DNA from: Martelella mediterranea
GTDB taxonomy: Bacteria; Pseudomonadota; Alphaproteobacteria; Rhizobiales; Rhizobiaceae
Length of the DNA stretch: 64,000 nucleotides
Direction: 5' to 3'
NCBI GenBank assembly: GCA_003001975.1
Contig: PVUG01000012.1
Location: forward strand, 95,951-159,950
The position numbers and the translations under genes are program-made. Positions 45,060 through 54,365 of the stretch are shown here, in pieces (position 1 is the stretch's first letter; every line of letters begins with the position of its first letter). Under the pieces are notes generated by a model. That model saw only the letters and a list, made by a program, of their open reading frames with translations, made no database searches and had not been told where the DNA came from.

Positions 45060-45954
45060 CGCCGTCCTTTATCGCCAGAAGCCGTTGGTAGAGGTCCTTG
45101 CGCGGCAGGCCGGTTTCCTTTGCGGCCTGCGCTGCGGCTTTGGCCGCCGGCATGTCGGCGACCAGCAGTTTCAGCAATGCGTCGATATCTGCTTGTTGCG
45201 GGGCTTCCGCTGCCGGCGGCGGGCCGATGACGAGGACGATCTCGCCTTTCACCTCCGCACCGCGATAGGCTTCGGCAAGTTCGCCCAGCGTGCCCCGCCG
45301 GAACTCCTCATAGGTCTTGGTCAGCTCCCGGCAGACGGCGGCCGGCCGGGCCTCGCCCAGCACATCACAGGCGGCCTGAAGCGTTGCGGCGATGCGGTGC
45401 GGTGATTCGAAGAAGATCAGCGTTGCCGGAACATGCATGAGTTCTGAAAGCCGGTCGCGGCGGCCCTTGTCCTTGTGCGGCAGGAAACCGGCAAAGAAGA
45501 AGGCATCATTCGGCAGGCCTGCGCCCACAAGGGCTGCCAACGGCGCCGATGCGCCGGGGATCGGCACGACCTTGATGTCTTCCGCAATGGCCATGCCGGC
45601 AAGCCTGTAGCCGGGATCGGAAACCAGCGGCGTGCCGGCATCGGAAACAAGCGCGACGCTTTTGCCCTCCCGCAGTGCCGCCAGCAGGTGCTCACCGGCC
45701 TTTTCCGCATTGTGTTCGTGATAGGCGAAGGGGCGCTTGCGGATCGCGAAGCGGTCCAGGAGCTTGCGGGTCACGCGCGTGTCCTCGCAGGCGAGAATAT
45801 CGGCGCCGGCGAGGGTTTCAAGCGCGCGCACGGTCATGTCGCCGAGATTGCCGATCGGCGTTGCCACCAGATAAAGGCCGGGCGCCAGCGGGCGGGCCTC
45901 GATGGAATGTCCCGCGATTTCGAAACGGTTGCTGTCGCTTTCGTCTATACTCAT
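45049..45954 (-). CDS. rsmI: 16S rRNA (cytidine-1402 2'-O) methyltransferase
   Basis: A 301-aa tetrapyrrole-methylase-fold enzyme. LAPGLYLVATPIGNLGDMTVRALETLAGADILACEDTR at the start, SDAGTPLVSDPGYRLA and VPIPGASAPLAALVGAGLP in the middle, and FAGFLPHKDKGRRDRL are the RsmI signature blocks. It 2'-O-methylates C1402 of 16S rRNA at the P site. The extra C-terminal part after 240 includes DIDALLKLLVADMPAAKAAAQAAKETG, a DNA/RNA-binding tail common in this family. Transcribed ahead of yraN. Confidence 0.95.
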   Translation of the reverse strand: MSIDESDSNRFEIAGHSIEARPLAPGLYLVATPIGNLGDMTVRALETLAGADILACEDTRVTRKLLDRFAIRKRPFAYHEHNAEKAGEHLLAALREGKSVALVSDAGTPLVSDPGYRLAGMAIAEDIKVVPIPGASAPLAALVGAGLPNDAFFFAGFLPHKDKGRRDRLSELMHVPATLIFFESPHRIAATLQAACDVLGEARPAAVCRELTKTYEEFRRGTLGELAEAYRGAEVKGEIVLVIGPPPAAEAPQQADIDALLKLLVADMPAAKAAAQAAKETGLPRKDLYQRLLAIKDGDGA

Positions 45955-46197
45955 CTTCCCGACCTTGCTTTTTCCTCTTTGAACATGACCTTAATGCTGC
46001 GACAAGGGGTAAAGGTCAGGCGGTGACAGCGGATACCGGCGACAGAAGTGGAATAAATGCGCGCGCGCCATGGCGGCCCTTGCAATCGGCGCTGAATTGC
46101 TGTCATTTTGTCTCCCCGCCTGTGGCCTTTCCGGCTGCGGGCCGTGTTCGACTGCCGTCCGGTATTTGTCCCGTGCGAAAGAGTGAAAGCGAAAGTC

Positions 46198-47316
46198 ATG
46201 CGTATCACGCTCGAGAGATCCAATCTGCTGAAGTCCCTGAACCATGTTCACCGCGTGGTCGAACGCCGCAATACCATTCCGATTCTCTCGAATGTTCTGT
46301 TGAAGGCCGAAGGCGCCGATCTGGAAATGAAGGCGACTGACCTGGACCTCGAGATCACCGAGAAGACCCCGGCCATGGTCGAGCAGGCAGGCGCGACCAC
46401 CGTGCCGGCCCATCTGCTTTACGAGATCGTCCGCAAGCTTTCCGACGGTTCGGAGGTTTCGCTGGCAACCGCGCCCGACGGCCAGACCATTTCCGTTTTT
46501 TCCGGCAAATCCAAGTTTTCGCTGCAATGCCTGCCGCAGGAAGACTTCCCGGACCTGACCGCGGGAAGCTTCAGCCATGCCTTCAAGCTGAAGGCTTCCG
46601 ATCTGAAGATGCTGATCGATCGCACCCAGTTTGCGATTTCGACCGAGGAAACCCGTTATTATCTGAACGGTATTTTCTTCCATGCCATGGCAGAGGGATC
46701 CGATCTGAAGCTGCGCGCTGTCGCCACCGACGGTCACCGTCTGGCGCGCGCTGAAATCGATGCGCCCTCGGGCTGCGAGAACATGCCGGGCGTGATCATT
46801 CCGCGCAAGACCGTCGGCGAGTTGCAGAAACTTGTCGATGATCCCGAGATCATTGTCGCCGTCGAAGTGTCCGATGCCAAGATCCGTTTCACTATCGGTT
46901 CGGTGGTCATCACGTCCAAGCTGATCGACGGCACCTTCCCGGACTATCAGCGCGTGATTCCGGCCAACAACGACCGCGAAATGCGGATCGAGTGCGATGC
47001 CTTCGCCAAGGCCGTCGACCGCGTGTCGACCGTTTCCTCGGAGCGCGGGCGCGCCGTCAAGCTGTCGCTTGGCGAAGGGCAGCTGACGCTCACCGTCAAC
47101 AATCCCGATTCGGGCAGCGCCACCGATGAACTGGCCGTCGGTTACGACAGCGAGGCGATGGATATCGGCTTCAACGCCAAATATCTGCTCGATATCACCG
47201 CGCAGCTGACCGGCGACGAGGCGATCTTCCTGTTCGCCGATGCGGGATCCCCGACGCTGGTGCGTGATACCGACAACGAAAACGCGCTCTACGTTCTGAT
47301 GCCGATGCGGGTTTAA
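46198..47316 (+). CDS. dnaN: DNA polymerase III beta clamp
   Basis: A 372-aa sliding clamp of standard length. MRITLERSNLLKSLNHVHRVVERRNTIPILSNVLL is the N-terminal domain start; VATDGHRLARAEI and the C-terminal DNENALYVLMPMRV are signature ends. Two clamps form a ring that tethers the replicase to DNA. The ATG at 46198 fits known DnaN N termini; the upstream frame is not supported. As in other Rhizobiales, dnaN is not next to a dnaA gene here. Confidence 0.97.
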   Translation: MRITLERSNLLKSLNHVHRVVERRNTIPILSNVLLKAEGADLEMKATDLDLEITEKTPAMVEQAGATTVPAHLLYEIVRKLSDGSEVSLATAPDGQTISVFSGKSKFSLQCLPQEDFPDLTAGSFSHAFKLKASDLKMLIDRTQFAISTEETRYYLNGIFFHAMAEGSDLKLRAVATDGHRLARAEIDAPSGCENMPGVIIPRKTVGELQKLVDDPEIIVAVEVSDAKIRFTIGSVVITSKLIDGTFPDYQRVIPANNDREMRIECDAFAKAVDRVSTVSSERGRAVKLSLGEGQLTLTVNNPDSGSATDELAVGYDSEAMDIGFNAKYLLDITAQLTGDEAIFLFADAGSPTLVRDTDNENALYVLMPMRV

Positions 47317-47497
47317 AGCGTCAGATGAAAAAGGGTTACCGGTTTTCCGCTAACCCGCCGCGCCACAACAAAGAATCTGAACAACCGGGCGATGCTGGCG
47401 CGTCGTCCGGTTTTCCATATGGCGCTTTGCCCTTTTCATCGAACGGCTTTTGTGCCAATTGAAGCGCGAAAAAGTTGCGGAACGAAGGGGCGATACC

Positions 47498-48199
47498 ATG
47501 GGCGCACGCGAACGCTTGATCGTGGGGCTGGATGTCCCGACTGTTGACGAGGCTGAGCGAATGGTCTCGCGGCTTGGTGACAGTGTCTCCTTTTACAAGA
47601 TCGGCTATCAGCTAGCCTTTGCCGGCGGGCTTTCCTTTGCGCGCGAACTGGCCGCCGACGGCAAGCAGGTCTTCCTCGACATGAAGCTGCTCGATATCGA
47701 CAACACGGTTGCCAAGGGCGTCGAGAATATCGCCAAGATGGGCATGTCGATGCTCACACTGCATGCCTATCCCAAGGCAATGCGCGCGGCCGTCGAAGCG
47801 GCCAGCGGTTCCGGGCTCTGCCTGCTCGGCGTGACGGTGCTGACCTCGATGGACAATCACGACCTCGAAGAAGCCGGCTATCCCGGCGATGCGCAGGCGC
47901 TGGTGAAACGGCGCGCCGAACAGGCTGTGGAAGCCGGCATGGGCGGGATCGTCTGCTCGGCGGCGGAGGCAACGCTGGTGCGCAATATTATCGGCCCGGA
48001 CAAGGCGCTCGTGACGCCGGGCATCCGCCCGACCGGCGCGGCGGCAGACGACCAGAAACGCGTGATGACACCGGCTCTTGCGATTGCGGCGGGTGCATCG
48101 CATCTCGTTGTCGCCCGTCCGGTGATCCGGTCGGAAGACCCCAAGGTTGCTGCCGACGGCATCGTTTCGGAGATTGAAAGCGCCGTTGCGGCAAATTAG
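47498..48199 (+). CDS. pyrF: Orotidine 5'-phosphate decarboxylase
   Basis: A 233-aa TIM-barrel enzyme for the last step of UMP synthesis. [33 protein letters not shown] is the N-terminal barrel, [25 protein letters not shown] the catalytic block with the Asp-Lys-Asp-Asn pattern, and [17 protein letters not shown] and [11 protein letters not shown] the phosphate loops. ATG 47498 is preceded by GAAGGGGCG. It stands alone after dnaN. Confidence 0.96.
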   Translation: MGARERLIVGLDVPTVDEAERMVSRLGDSVSFYKIGYQLAFAGGLSFARELAADGKQVFLDMKLLDIDNTVAKGVENIAKMGMSMLTLHAYPKAMRAAVEAASGSGLCLLGVTVLTSMDNHDLEEAGYPGDAQALVKRRAEQAVEAGMGGIVCSAAEATLVRNIIGPDKALVTPGIRPTGAAADDQKRVMTPALAIAAGASHLVVARPVIRSEDPKVAADGIVSEIESAVAAN

Positions 48200-48358
48200 A
48201 CTTCCGTCATGTGTCCGTTTCGACACGACCGGCAGGGTTTTTGACGCTGATGCGGTGACGTTGACGCGACTGCGTCAGCTTGACCCTTCACCTTGGGTTC
48301 GGTTTGGTCTATTGGACAAGATAATCATTCAGGCATTCGGCGATCTCAGGAGCTCGGC

Positions 48359-49330
48359 ATGACGCTATCGAATATACCCCCGCTGGTCACGGTTTTCGGC
48401 GGCTCGGGTTTTGTCGGGCGCTATGTTGTCCGCGCCCTTGCAAAACGGGGCTATCGCATTCGTGTGGCCGTTCGCCGTCCGGATCTGGCGCTGTTCCTGC
48501 AGCCGCTCGGCAATGTCGGGCAGATCACGTTCTTCCAGTCCAATCTGCGGTTTTCCGATTCGGTGCGCCGCGCGGTGGAAGGCGCCGATCATGTCGTCAA
48601 CTGTGTCGGTCTTCTGTTTGAAAACGGCAAGAACGGTTTTGACGCGGTTCAGGCCGAAGGCGCCCGCCTCGTGGCGGAAGCTGCGCATGAACAGGGCGCA
48701 ACCCTCACCCATGTTTCCGCAATCGGCGCCGACAAGGACAGTCCGTCGCATTATGCCCAATCCAAGGCTGCGGCCGAAGCCTCCGTCCAGAAGATCGTGC
48801 CCGATGCCGTGATCGTCCGTCCGTCGATCATCTTCGGGCCGGAAGACGATTTCTTCAACAAGTTCGGCAAGATGTCGCTTATCTCGCCGTTCCTGCCGTT
48901 GATCGGCGGCGGCAAGACCAAATTCCAGCCGGTCTATGTCGGCGATGTTGCCGAGGTGATCGCACGCTCTGTCGACGGACAGCTTGCCGGCGGTCAGGTC
49001 TACGAGCTTGGCGGTCGCGATGTGCTGAGCTTCCGCGAATGTCTTGAGGAGGTCCTGAAGGTGACCGGTCGCAAGCGTGCGCTTGTGTCGCTGCCCTTCG
49101 GCCTTGCATCCTTCTTCGGCGGGATCGCCGGCGCCATTCCGCTGATCACGCCGCCCCTGACCGCCGATCAGGTCAGGCTTTTGAAAACAGACAATGTCGT
49201 TTCGGAGGCTGCGGTGGCGGAAGGGCGCACGCTGAGCGGGCTCGGCATTCGCGCCGCGCAGCTCGATGCTGTGTTGCCGACCTATCTCGTGCAGTACCGT
49301 CAGCACGGGCAATTCGGAAGAGCAGCCTGA
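48359..49330 (+). CDS. NDUFA9-like NAD(P)-binding protein
   Basis: A 323-aa short-chain-dehydrogenase-type protein. LVTVFGGSGFVGRYVVRALAKRGYRIRVAVRRPD is the Rossmann start; NFVGLLFE-like NCVGLLFENGKNGFDAVQAEG and HVSAIGADKDSPSHYAQSKAAAEASV are typical of complex-I-associated NDUFA9 relatives. It probably binds NADPH structurally in or near respiratory complex I; the bacterial role is presumed. ATG 48359 gives the usual N terminus. Confidence 0.88.
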   Translation: MTLSNIPPLVTVFGGSGFVGRYVVRALAKRGYRIRVAVRRPDLALFLQPLGNVGQITFFQSNLRFSDSVRRAVEGADHVVNCVGLLFENGKNGFDAVQAEGARLVAEAAHEQGATLTHVSAIGADKDSPSHYAQSKAAAEASVQKIVPDAVIVRPSIIFGPEDDFFNKFGKMSLISPFLPLIGGGKTKFQPVYVGDVAEVIARSVDGQLAGGQVYELGGRDVLSFRECLEEVLKVTGRKRALVSLPFGLASFFGGIAGAIPLITPPLTADQVRLLKTDNVVSEAAVAEGRTLSGLGIRAAQLDAVLPTYLVQYRQHGQFGRAA

Positions 49331-49340
49331 CAAAGTGGGA

Positions 49341-49367
49341 CGCGAAGACCCCTTCGTGCGCTTTTTT
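49341..49367 (+). terminator. Rho-independent terminator of the NDUFA9-like gene
   Basis: CGCGAAG, 4-nt loop, CTTCGTG (49341-49358) then CGC and a six-T run (49362-49367), 10 nt after the stop. Confidence 0.78.
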
Positions 49368-49482
49368 AACAAAATTTAGCCACAATCGGGAACCTGTCAC
49401 GCGGGTTACGTCTTTAATAACTATTCGTTGGCAATCATGAGAATGGTATTGCCGGTTTTTTGTTGAAAAGGTGTCCATAAAA

Positions 49483-49632
49483 ATGGGTAAATCGATCGCT
49501 GTTCTGTTTGCAGGTGCGGCTTTGATCATCATGGCAGCTTCGCTTGCCGCGCCGGGGTCCATTGCAGCAAGCAAGCCCGGATGCGCGCCTGCCTATGGCA
49601 TCGATCCCTGCGCCATGGCCGCGTTGAAATAA
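49483..49632 (+). CDS. 49-aa small secreted protein
   Basis: An open frame MGKSIAVLFAGAALIIMAA...SLAAPGSIAASKPGC...PAYGIDPCAMAALK. Residues 1-29 look like a signal peptide with an Ala-rich cut region; the remainder has two cysteines (C34 and C43) that could form a disulfide. GAAAAGG-like GAAAAGG lies about 10 nt upstream. No homologue is recalled with certainty. It lies alone between the NDUFA9-like gene terminator and trmO, and codon use (GCC, GCG, CTG-like third positions) fits the host. Confidence 0.6.
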   Translation: MGKSIAVLFAGAALIIMAASLAAPGSIAASKPGCAPAYGIDPCAMAALK

Positions 49633-49697
49633 TATCGGTGCCGGCGGTATCGGATCAGCCGGCACGGTTTTTACTTCAGGCCTTTGGCCTTTCCCGG

Positions 49698-50099
49698 TTA
49701 CTTTTTCCCGACAGTATTGCGATTTATGCGGACCGGCTTCAGATCGATGAGGCTGGTGCCGTCCAGGCAATCCAGAGCGTCGACCGTCAGTCCGGTGTCA
49801 TCGGCTTTAATGACCCTGACCCGCGATAGCGCGATCGGGTTGGGGCGGTGCGGCGAGCGCATTGCAAACACACCGCGCTCCACGCCGTCATGCGGCGTCG
49901 CCGAGCGCAGCCGGTCGCGTGGCGCCTTGTCGAACCAGTAGAGCACGTCGACTTCTTCCGCACTGAAATTGTAGAGACCGTCGCGGAAAGGCGCGAAAAC
50001 CTCGATGCGGGCGGTGCCGTCCCTAAGGCCCGGCGCGGGCGGGCAATCGTCCAGTGTGCTGAAGCCGGTGTGGATGGTGCCGATCGGATATATTTCCAT
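49698..50099 (-). CDS. trmO: tRNA (adenine-N6)-methyltransferase TrmO
   Basis: A 133-aa protein of the TrmO/YaeB family, which methylates N6-threonylcarbamoyl-A37 in tRNA-Thr. EIYPIGTIHTGFST, GLYNFSAEEVDVLYWFDKAPRDRLRSATPHDG, RGVFAMRSPHRPNPIALSRVRV and LDCLDGTSLIDLKP are its blocks. The fold is a beta-barrel, unlike other SAM methylases. ATG 50099 is preferred because GGAG precedes it at about 7 nt; an upstream ATG at 50111 is possible. It lies opposite to the bfd promoter. Confidence 0.87.
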   Translation of the reverse strand: MEIYPIGTIHTGFSTLDDCPPAPGLRDGTARIEVFAPFRDGLYNFSAEEVDVLYWFDKAPRDRLRSATPHDGVERGVFAMRSPHRPNPIALSRVRVIKADDTGLTVDALDCLDGTSLIDLKPVRINRNTVGKK

Positions 50100-50201
50100 A
50101 ATGTTCTCCATGGCTGTGCGCCTTTGTCAGCAGGGGCTGACGCAGCGCGGCGAGGCAAATGCAGCGCCGCAAATCGTGAACACGGAATCGACGAAGAAAA
50201 C

Positions 50202-50231
50202 TTGACAAATTGCCTCGTATTTCGCAGATAT
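50202..50231 (+). promoter_or_regulatory. Candidate promoter of bfd-bfr
   Basis: TTGACA (50202-50207) and AGATAT (50226-50231) with an 18-bp spacer, preceded by C (CTTGAC). Transcription would start near 50238, so an ATG at 50243 would be nearly leaderless; ATG 50264 is preferred. No iron-box sequence was recognised. Confidence 0.5.
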
Positions 50232-50263
50232 TCCCATTGAATATGGTGGTCAATGGTGAACCC

Positions 50264-50608
50264 ATGCTTGTCTGCAGCTGCAATTTCGTAACGGAAAAAG
50301 AAATCGAGGATGTCGTGACCGAACTCCTCGACGAAGACTGTTGGCAGATCATCATTCCCGGCAAGGTCTATAACCGGCTTGAAAAGCGCGGTCGCTGTTG
50401 CGGCTGCTTCCCCAGTGTCATCGATATCATTGTCCGTACATCCGAGGCGTATCACCAGAAACGAGACTCGACCGAGGATGAGATTTGTGATTTCCTGAAT
50501 CGGCTAAAAGCATTTCAGGAACACAAAAGGAGAACGGATATTGAAAGGCGACAAAAAGGTCATAGAACGATTAAACGAAGCGCTCTTTTTGGAGCTGGGA
50601 GCCGTTAA
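50264..50608 (+). CDS. bfd: Bacterioferritin-associated ferredoxin
   Basis: A 114-aa [2Fe-2S] protein. [42 protein letters not shown] carries the four cysteine ligands C-x-C ... C-C-x-C. Bfd binds bacterioferritin and reduces the stored ferric iron so that it can be released. The core domain ends near residue 70. The C terminus is longer than in most Bfd proteins and runs 68 nt into bfr. Confidence 0.92.
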   Translation: MLVCSCNFVTEKEIEDVVTELLDEDCWQIIIPGKVYNRLEKRGRCCGCFPSVIDIIVRTSEAYHQKRDSTEDEICDFLNRLKAFQEHKRRTDIERRQKGHRTIKRSALFGAGSR

Positions 50609-51026
50609 CCAGTACTGGCTGCATTACCGTCTTCTTGAAGACTGGGGTCTGACCAAACTCGCTGCGAAAGAGCGGGCTGAGTCGATTGAAGAGATGCAGC
50701 ATGCCGACAAGCTTATCGACCGCATCATCTTTCTCGAAGGTCACCCGAACCTGCAGACGGTGGCGCCGTTGCATATCGGGCAGAATGTCAAGGAAGTGCT
50801 GGAAGGCGATCTGGCTGGCGAGTATGAGGCGCGCAACGCCTACAAGGAATCCCGCGACATCTGTCACACCGCTGGCGATTACGTCAGCATGAAACTCTTC
50901 GAAGAACTGATGATCGATGAGGAAGGCCATATCGACTTCCTCGAAACCCAGCTTGAGCTTTTCGAGTCGCTTGGCGAGAAGAAATACGCCCAGCTGAATG
51001 CCGGTGCGTCCGACGACGCCGAATAG
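50541..51026 (+). CDS. bfr: Bacterioferritin
   Basis: A 161-aa haem-containing ferritin of standard length. [47 protein letters not shown] and [20 protein letters not shown] contain the ferroxidase ligands (Glu, Glu-x-x-His pairs) and the haem-binding Met in [10 protein letters not shown]. Its start is TTG at 50541 with AAAGGAG about 9 nt upstream; no ATG exists near. The gene overlaps bfd by 68 nt. Confidence 0.95.
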   Translation: MKGDKKVIERLNEALFLELGAVNQYWLHYRLLEDWGLTKLAAKERAESIEEMQHADKLIDRIIFLEGHPNLQTVAPLHIGQNVKEVLEGDLAGEYEARNAYKESRDICHTAGDYVSMKLFEELMIDEEGHIDFLETQLELFESLGEKKYAQLNAGASDDAE

Positions 51027-51051
51027 GCACTTCTGTTCTCTTGGTTTCCAG

Positions 51052-51080
51052 AGCCCGGGATTTGTGTCCCGGGCTTTTTT
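51052..51080 (+). terminator. Rho-independent terminator of bfr
   Basis: AGCCCGGGA, 6-nt loop, TCCCGGGCT followed by a T-run; a perfect 9-bp stem, 26 nt after the bfr stop. Confidence 0.95.
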
Positions 51081-51101
51081 ATTGCATCGCGCCGGCTATT
51101 G

Positions 51102-51629
51102 TCAGTCCTTGGCGAGATGGCGGAACTCGGCAACTACCTGGTCATAGACCGCGCGCTTGAAGGCGACGATGAGCTTCGGCAGTTCGTCGATATCGGTCCA
51201 TTGCCAGGCATCGAATTCGCGTTCGTGGCCTTCCGGCGGCGGGTCGATGGCAATTTCGCTGTCGTCGCCGAGAAACCGGAAGGCGAACCAGCGCTGGGTC
51301 TGGCCGCGGAATTTGCCCTTCAGTCCGATGCCGATCAGGTGTTCGGGCAGGTCGTAATTGATCCAGCCTTTCGATTCGCCGAGAAACTCGACGGTCTTGA
51401 TGCCGGTCTCCTCGTAAAGCTCGCGTTTTGCCGCCTCGAACGGTTTCTCGCCGGGGTCGATGCCGCCCTGCGGCATTTGCCAGAGCTGCGGCGAACCGTC
51501 GGATTCCGAATTGCCTTCCGACAGCCGCCGGCCAAGCCAGACCTTGCCTTCACGGTTCAGGATCATCACCCCGACATTGGGGCGGTAGGGCAGGTCCTGG
51601 GCTTTTGGGTGGGGCATTTCTTCAGACAT
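51102..51629 (-). CDS. rppH: RNA pyrophosphohydrolase
   Basis: A 175-aa Nudix enzyme that removes pyrophosphate from the 5' end of transcripts and starts their decay. The Nudix box [22 protein letters not shown] is at about 55-76; [18 protein letters not shown] and the C-terminal [15 protein letters not shown] are typical of RppH/IalA. ATG 51629 has AAGGAG just upstream. Its stop lies 22 bp past the end of the bfr terminator. Confidence 0.93.
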   Translation of the reverse strand: MSEEMPHPKAQDLPYRPNVGVMILNREGKVWLGRRLSEGNSESDGSPQLWQMPQGGIDPGEKPFEAAKRELYEETGIKTVEFLGESKGWINYDLPEHLIGIGLKGKFRGQTQRWFAFRFLGDDSEIAIDPPPEGHEREFDAWQWTDIDELPKLIVAFKRAVYDQVVAEFRHLAKD

Positions 51630-51706
51630 GATGCGCTCCTTGGGCGGGCGGGAGGAATTCGATCCGGTCCTATCACGCCGCAGGCGCCTGCCAAAGGGGT
51701 ATCGCC

Positions 51707-53059
51707 CTATGCCGAGCGTTCCATGAGCGCCGTCATCGCCTTGCGAAAGCGCGACGTGATGGCATCGCGCCTCAGATGGCGCCCGTCTTCGACCTGCTTG
51801 TTTCCGTTCACCCACACACAGTCGGGCCTGACCTGACCGGCGAAGATGAAACCGTCCAGCGCCTGATCTTCGGTTAGCCACGGGGCGGCGCTGTTATCGA
51901 GGGACAGGAAGCTTGCCGGTGCGCCCTCATGAATACCGGCCTCAATTCCCATCGCCTGTGCGCCGCCGGCAAACGCGCCGTCAAGGAGCCTGCGGCCGGT
52001 GGAGCCGCCGGTTTCGGCAATCACATTGCGGGCGCGGGTCCCAAGCCGCTGTGCATATTCCAGCTGGCGCAACTCGTCGGCAAGGCCGATGAGAACGTTG
52101 GAATCCGAGCCAATGCCGAATTGGCCGCCTGCTTCCAGAAACCGGCCTGCTGGGAAGATGCCGTCGCCGAGATTGGCTTCGGTGACCGGGCAGAGACCGG
52201 CAATTGCGCCGGACCTTGCCAGCCCCGCAGTCTCGGTGTCCGTCATATGGGTTGCGTGGATCAGGCACCAGCGGGCATCGACATCGGTGTTTTCAAGCAG
52301 CCAATCGACCGGGCGCTTGCCGCTCCAGGCAAGGCAGTCATCCACTTCCTTCACCTGCTCGGCAATATGCATATGGACCGGGCCCGCCGTCAGGCTTGCC
52401 GCAAAATCCAGCTCTTGCGGCGTGACGGCGCGCAGCGAATGCGGAGCGACGCCGAGAACCGCGCCTTCCAGCCCGGCGACGACCCTGGCGGAAGCCTCCA
52501 TCAATCCGGCAAAACTGTCGCGGTCATGGATGAACCGGCGCTGGCCGTTGTTCGGTTCCGCGCCGCCGAAATTCGAATGGGCATAGAAGACCGGAAGCAG
52601 GGTGAGGCCGATGCCGGTTTCGGCTGCCGCCGCGCCGATACGTTCGGCCATTTCGCCGATATTGGCATAGTGACTGCCGTCCCTGCTATTGTGCAGATAA
52701 TGGAATTCGCCGACCCGGCAAAACCCGGCCTCGAGCATTTCCATATAGAGCTGCGCGGCAATCGCCTCCGCCTCGTCCGGCTCGATGGCGAAGGTGAAGC
52801 GGTACATCACCTCGCGCCAGCTCCAGAAATTGTCGCTTGCCGGGCCCCGGCGTTCGGCAAGGCCGGCCATGGCGCGCTGGAAGGCGTGGGAGTGCAGGTT
52901 GGCGACGGCGGGCACGATCATGCCGTGGCGTTCGTCTCCGGCTTCGGGTTTCGTGTCGAAGGCAAGCGCCGCAATGCGGCCTGCCGCCACTGAAAGCCGT
53001 GCGTTCTTGCGCCAGCCGTCGGGTGTCAGCACGTTTTCTGCGAAAATCCCGGTTGTCAT
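51707..53059 (-). CDS. hutF: Formimidoylglutamate deiminase
   Basis: A 450-aa amidohydrolase that converts formimidoyl-glutamate to N-formylglutamate and ammonia. [21 protein letters not shown] holds the H-x-H metal site, [21 protein letters not shown] and [11 protein letters not shown] the next His ligands, and [25 protein letters not shown] the catalytic Asp. HutF with HutG forms the two-step route of Rhizobiales and Pseudomonas. It is divergent from hutI; the intergenic gap (53060-53147) carries the palindromic operator at 53103-53118. ATG 53059 is chosen for the standard N terminus ([11 protein letters not shown]). Confidence 0.94.
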   Translation of the reverse strand: MTTGIFAENVLTPDGWRKNARLSVAAGRIAALAFDTKPEAGDERHGMIVPAVANLHSHAFQRAMAGLAERRGPASDNFWSWREVMYRFTFAIEPDEAEAIAAQLYMEMLEAGFCRVGEFHYLHNSRDGSHYANIGEMAERIGAAAAETGIGLTLLPVFYAHSNFGGAEPNNGQRRFIHDRDSFAGLMEASARVVAGLEGAVLGVAPHSLRAVTPQELDFAASLTAGPVHMHIAEQVKEVDDCLAWSGKRPVDWLLENTDVDARWCLIHATHMTDTETAGLARSGAIAGLCPVTEANLGDGIFPAGRFLEAGGQFGIGSDSNVLIGLADELRQLEYAQRLGTRARNVIAETGGSTGRRLLDGAFAGGAQAMGIEAGIHEGAPASFLSLDNSAAPWLTEDQALDGFIFAGQVRPDCVWVNGNKQVEDGRHLRRDAITSRFRKAMTALMERSA

Positions 53060-53102
53060 TCTGCCTGTCCCGCCTCGAAATTTATTCTTGCCGATTATTG
53101 TG

Positions 53103-53118
53103 TTATGTATATACATAA
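53103..53118. promoter_or_regulatory. HutC-type operator in the hutF-hutI gap
   Basis: A perfect 16-bp palindrome, TTATGTATATACATAA, with a GT-N-TA-N-AC core used by the HutC branch of GntR repressors. It lies 44 nt upstream of hutF and 30 nt upstream of hutI, overlapping likely -10 regions on both strands. The hutC gene is at 62794 in the same locus. Confidence 0.78.
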
Positions 53119-53147
53119 TAATCAACCAAGACAATAAGGGGAAGAAG

Positions 53148-54365
53148 ATGCGTTCAGCGCCGAACACGCTTTTTACCAATGCCAATATCGTGGTGATGAC
53201 CGGCGACGACATTGCGCCGGTTTCCGGCGTTCTGGCGATGCGCGATGGGCGGATTGCCTATGTCGGTCCCGGGGACGGCCTTCCGGCAGACTGCGCGGAT
53301 TTTCCGGTCGTCGATTGCGGCGGCAGGCTGGTCACCCCTGCGCTGATCGATTGCCATACCCACATCGTCTATGGCGGCAGCCGCGCAAAGGAATTCGAAA
53401 TGCGGCTTGAGGGCGTGCCGTATGAGGAGATCGCCCGCGCCGGCGGTGGTATTGTTTCCACGGTTTCGGCGACCAACGCGCTTTCCGAAGACGAACTGGT
53501 TGAAGCCGCATTGCCGCGCCTCGACACGCTGATTGGCGAGGGCGTTGCGACCATCGAAATCAAATCCGGCTATGGCCTCAATATCGAGGCCGAGCTGAAA
53601 ATGCTGCGCGCCACGAAACGTTTGGCGGAACTGCGCCCGGTGCGCATCAAGACGACCTACCTTGCCGCCCACGCCACGCCGCCGGCCTACAAGGGCCGCA
53701 ATGCGGATTATATCGCCGATATCGTTCTGCCCGGCCTCGAAGCGGCTCACGGGGAGGGGCTCGTGGATGCGGTCGATGCGTTTTGCGAGGGCATTGCTTT
53801 TTCGCCCGAGGAACTCAAGCCCCTGTTTGAAAAGGCGCGGGCGCTGGGCCTGCCGGTGAAACTGCATGCCGAGCAGCTTTCCAATCTTCACGGCGCGGAA
53901 ATGGCCGCATCCTTCGGCGCGCTGTCATCGGATCATCTCGAATATCTCGATGAGGCCGGGGCACGGGCCATGGCGGCCGCCGGGTCCGTCGCGGTTCTCC
54001 TGCCGGGCGCATTCTACACGCTGAAGGAAACGCAACATCCGCCGGTCGCAGCCCTGAGACAAGCGGGCGCAAAAATCGCGCTGGCGACGGACTGCAATCC
54101 CGGCACCTCGCCTTTGACCTCGCTGTTGTTGACGATGAATATGGGCGCGACGCTGTTCGGCCTCACCGTCTCGGAATGCCTCATTGGCGTCACCCGCAAT
54201 GCCGCGCAGGCGCTCGGGCTTTCCGGTGAAACGGGAACGCTCGAAGCGGGCAAAGCCGCCGATATCGCCATCTGGGATGTGGCAGCCCCGGCAGAACTTG
54301 TCTATCGCATCGGCTTCAATCCGCTTCATGCGCTCTATGCCGCAGGCCGGGAGGTTCAGCCATGA
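53148..54365 (+). CDS. hutI: Imidazolonepropionase
   Basis: A 405-aa zinc amidohydrolase that opens the ring of 4-imidazolone-5-propionate to formimidoylglutamate. [26 protein letters not shown] contains the metal H-x-[10 protein letters not shown] and [12 protein letters not shown] further ligands, and [25 protein letters not shown] the catalytic Asp. AAGGGGAAG precedes ATG 53148. It overlaps hutH by 4 nt. Confidence 0.96.
   Translation: MRSAPNTLFTNANIVVMTGDDIAPVSGVLAMRDGRIAYVGPGDGLPADCADFPVVDCGGRLVTPALIDCHTHIVYGGSRAKEFEMRLEGVPYEEIARAGGGIVSTVSATNALSEDELVEAALPRLDTLIGEGVATIEIKSGYGLNIEAELKMLRATKRLAELRPVRIKTTYLAAHATPPAYKGRNADYIADIVLPGLEAAHGEGLVDAVDAFCEGIAFSPEELKPLFEKARALGLPVKLHAEQLSNLHGAEMAASFGALSSDHLEYLDEAGARAMAAAGSVAVLLPGAFYTLKETQHPPVAALRQAGAKIALATDCNPGTSPLTSLLLTMNMGATLFGLTVSECLIGVTRNAAQALGLSGETGTLEAGKAADIAIWDVAAPAELVYRIGFNPLHALYAAGREVQP

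Noticed and set aside
47333..47356. GGGTTA...TAACCC hairpin after dnaN as a terminator
   Set aside because: The stem is 6 bp and no T-run follows.
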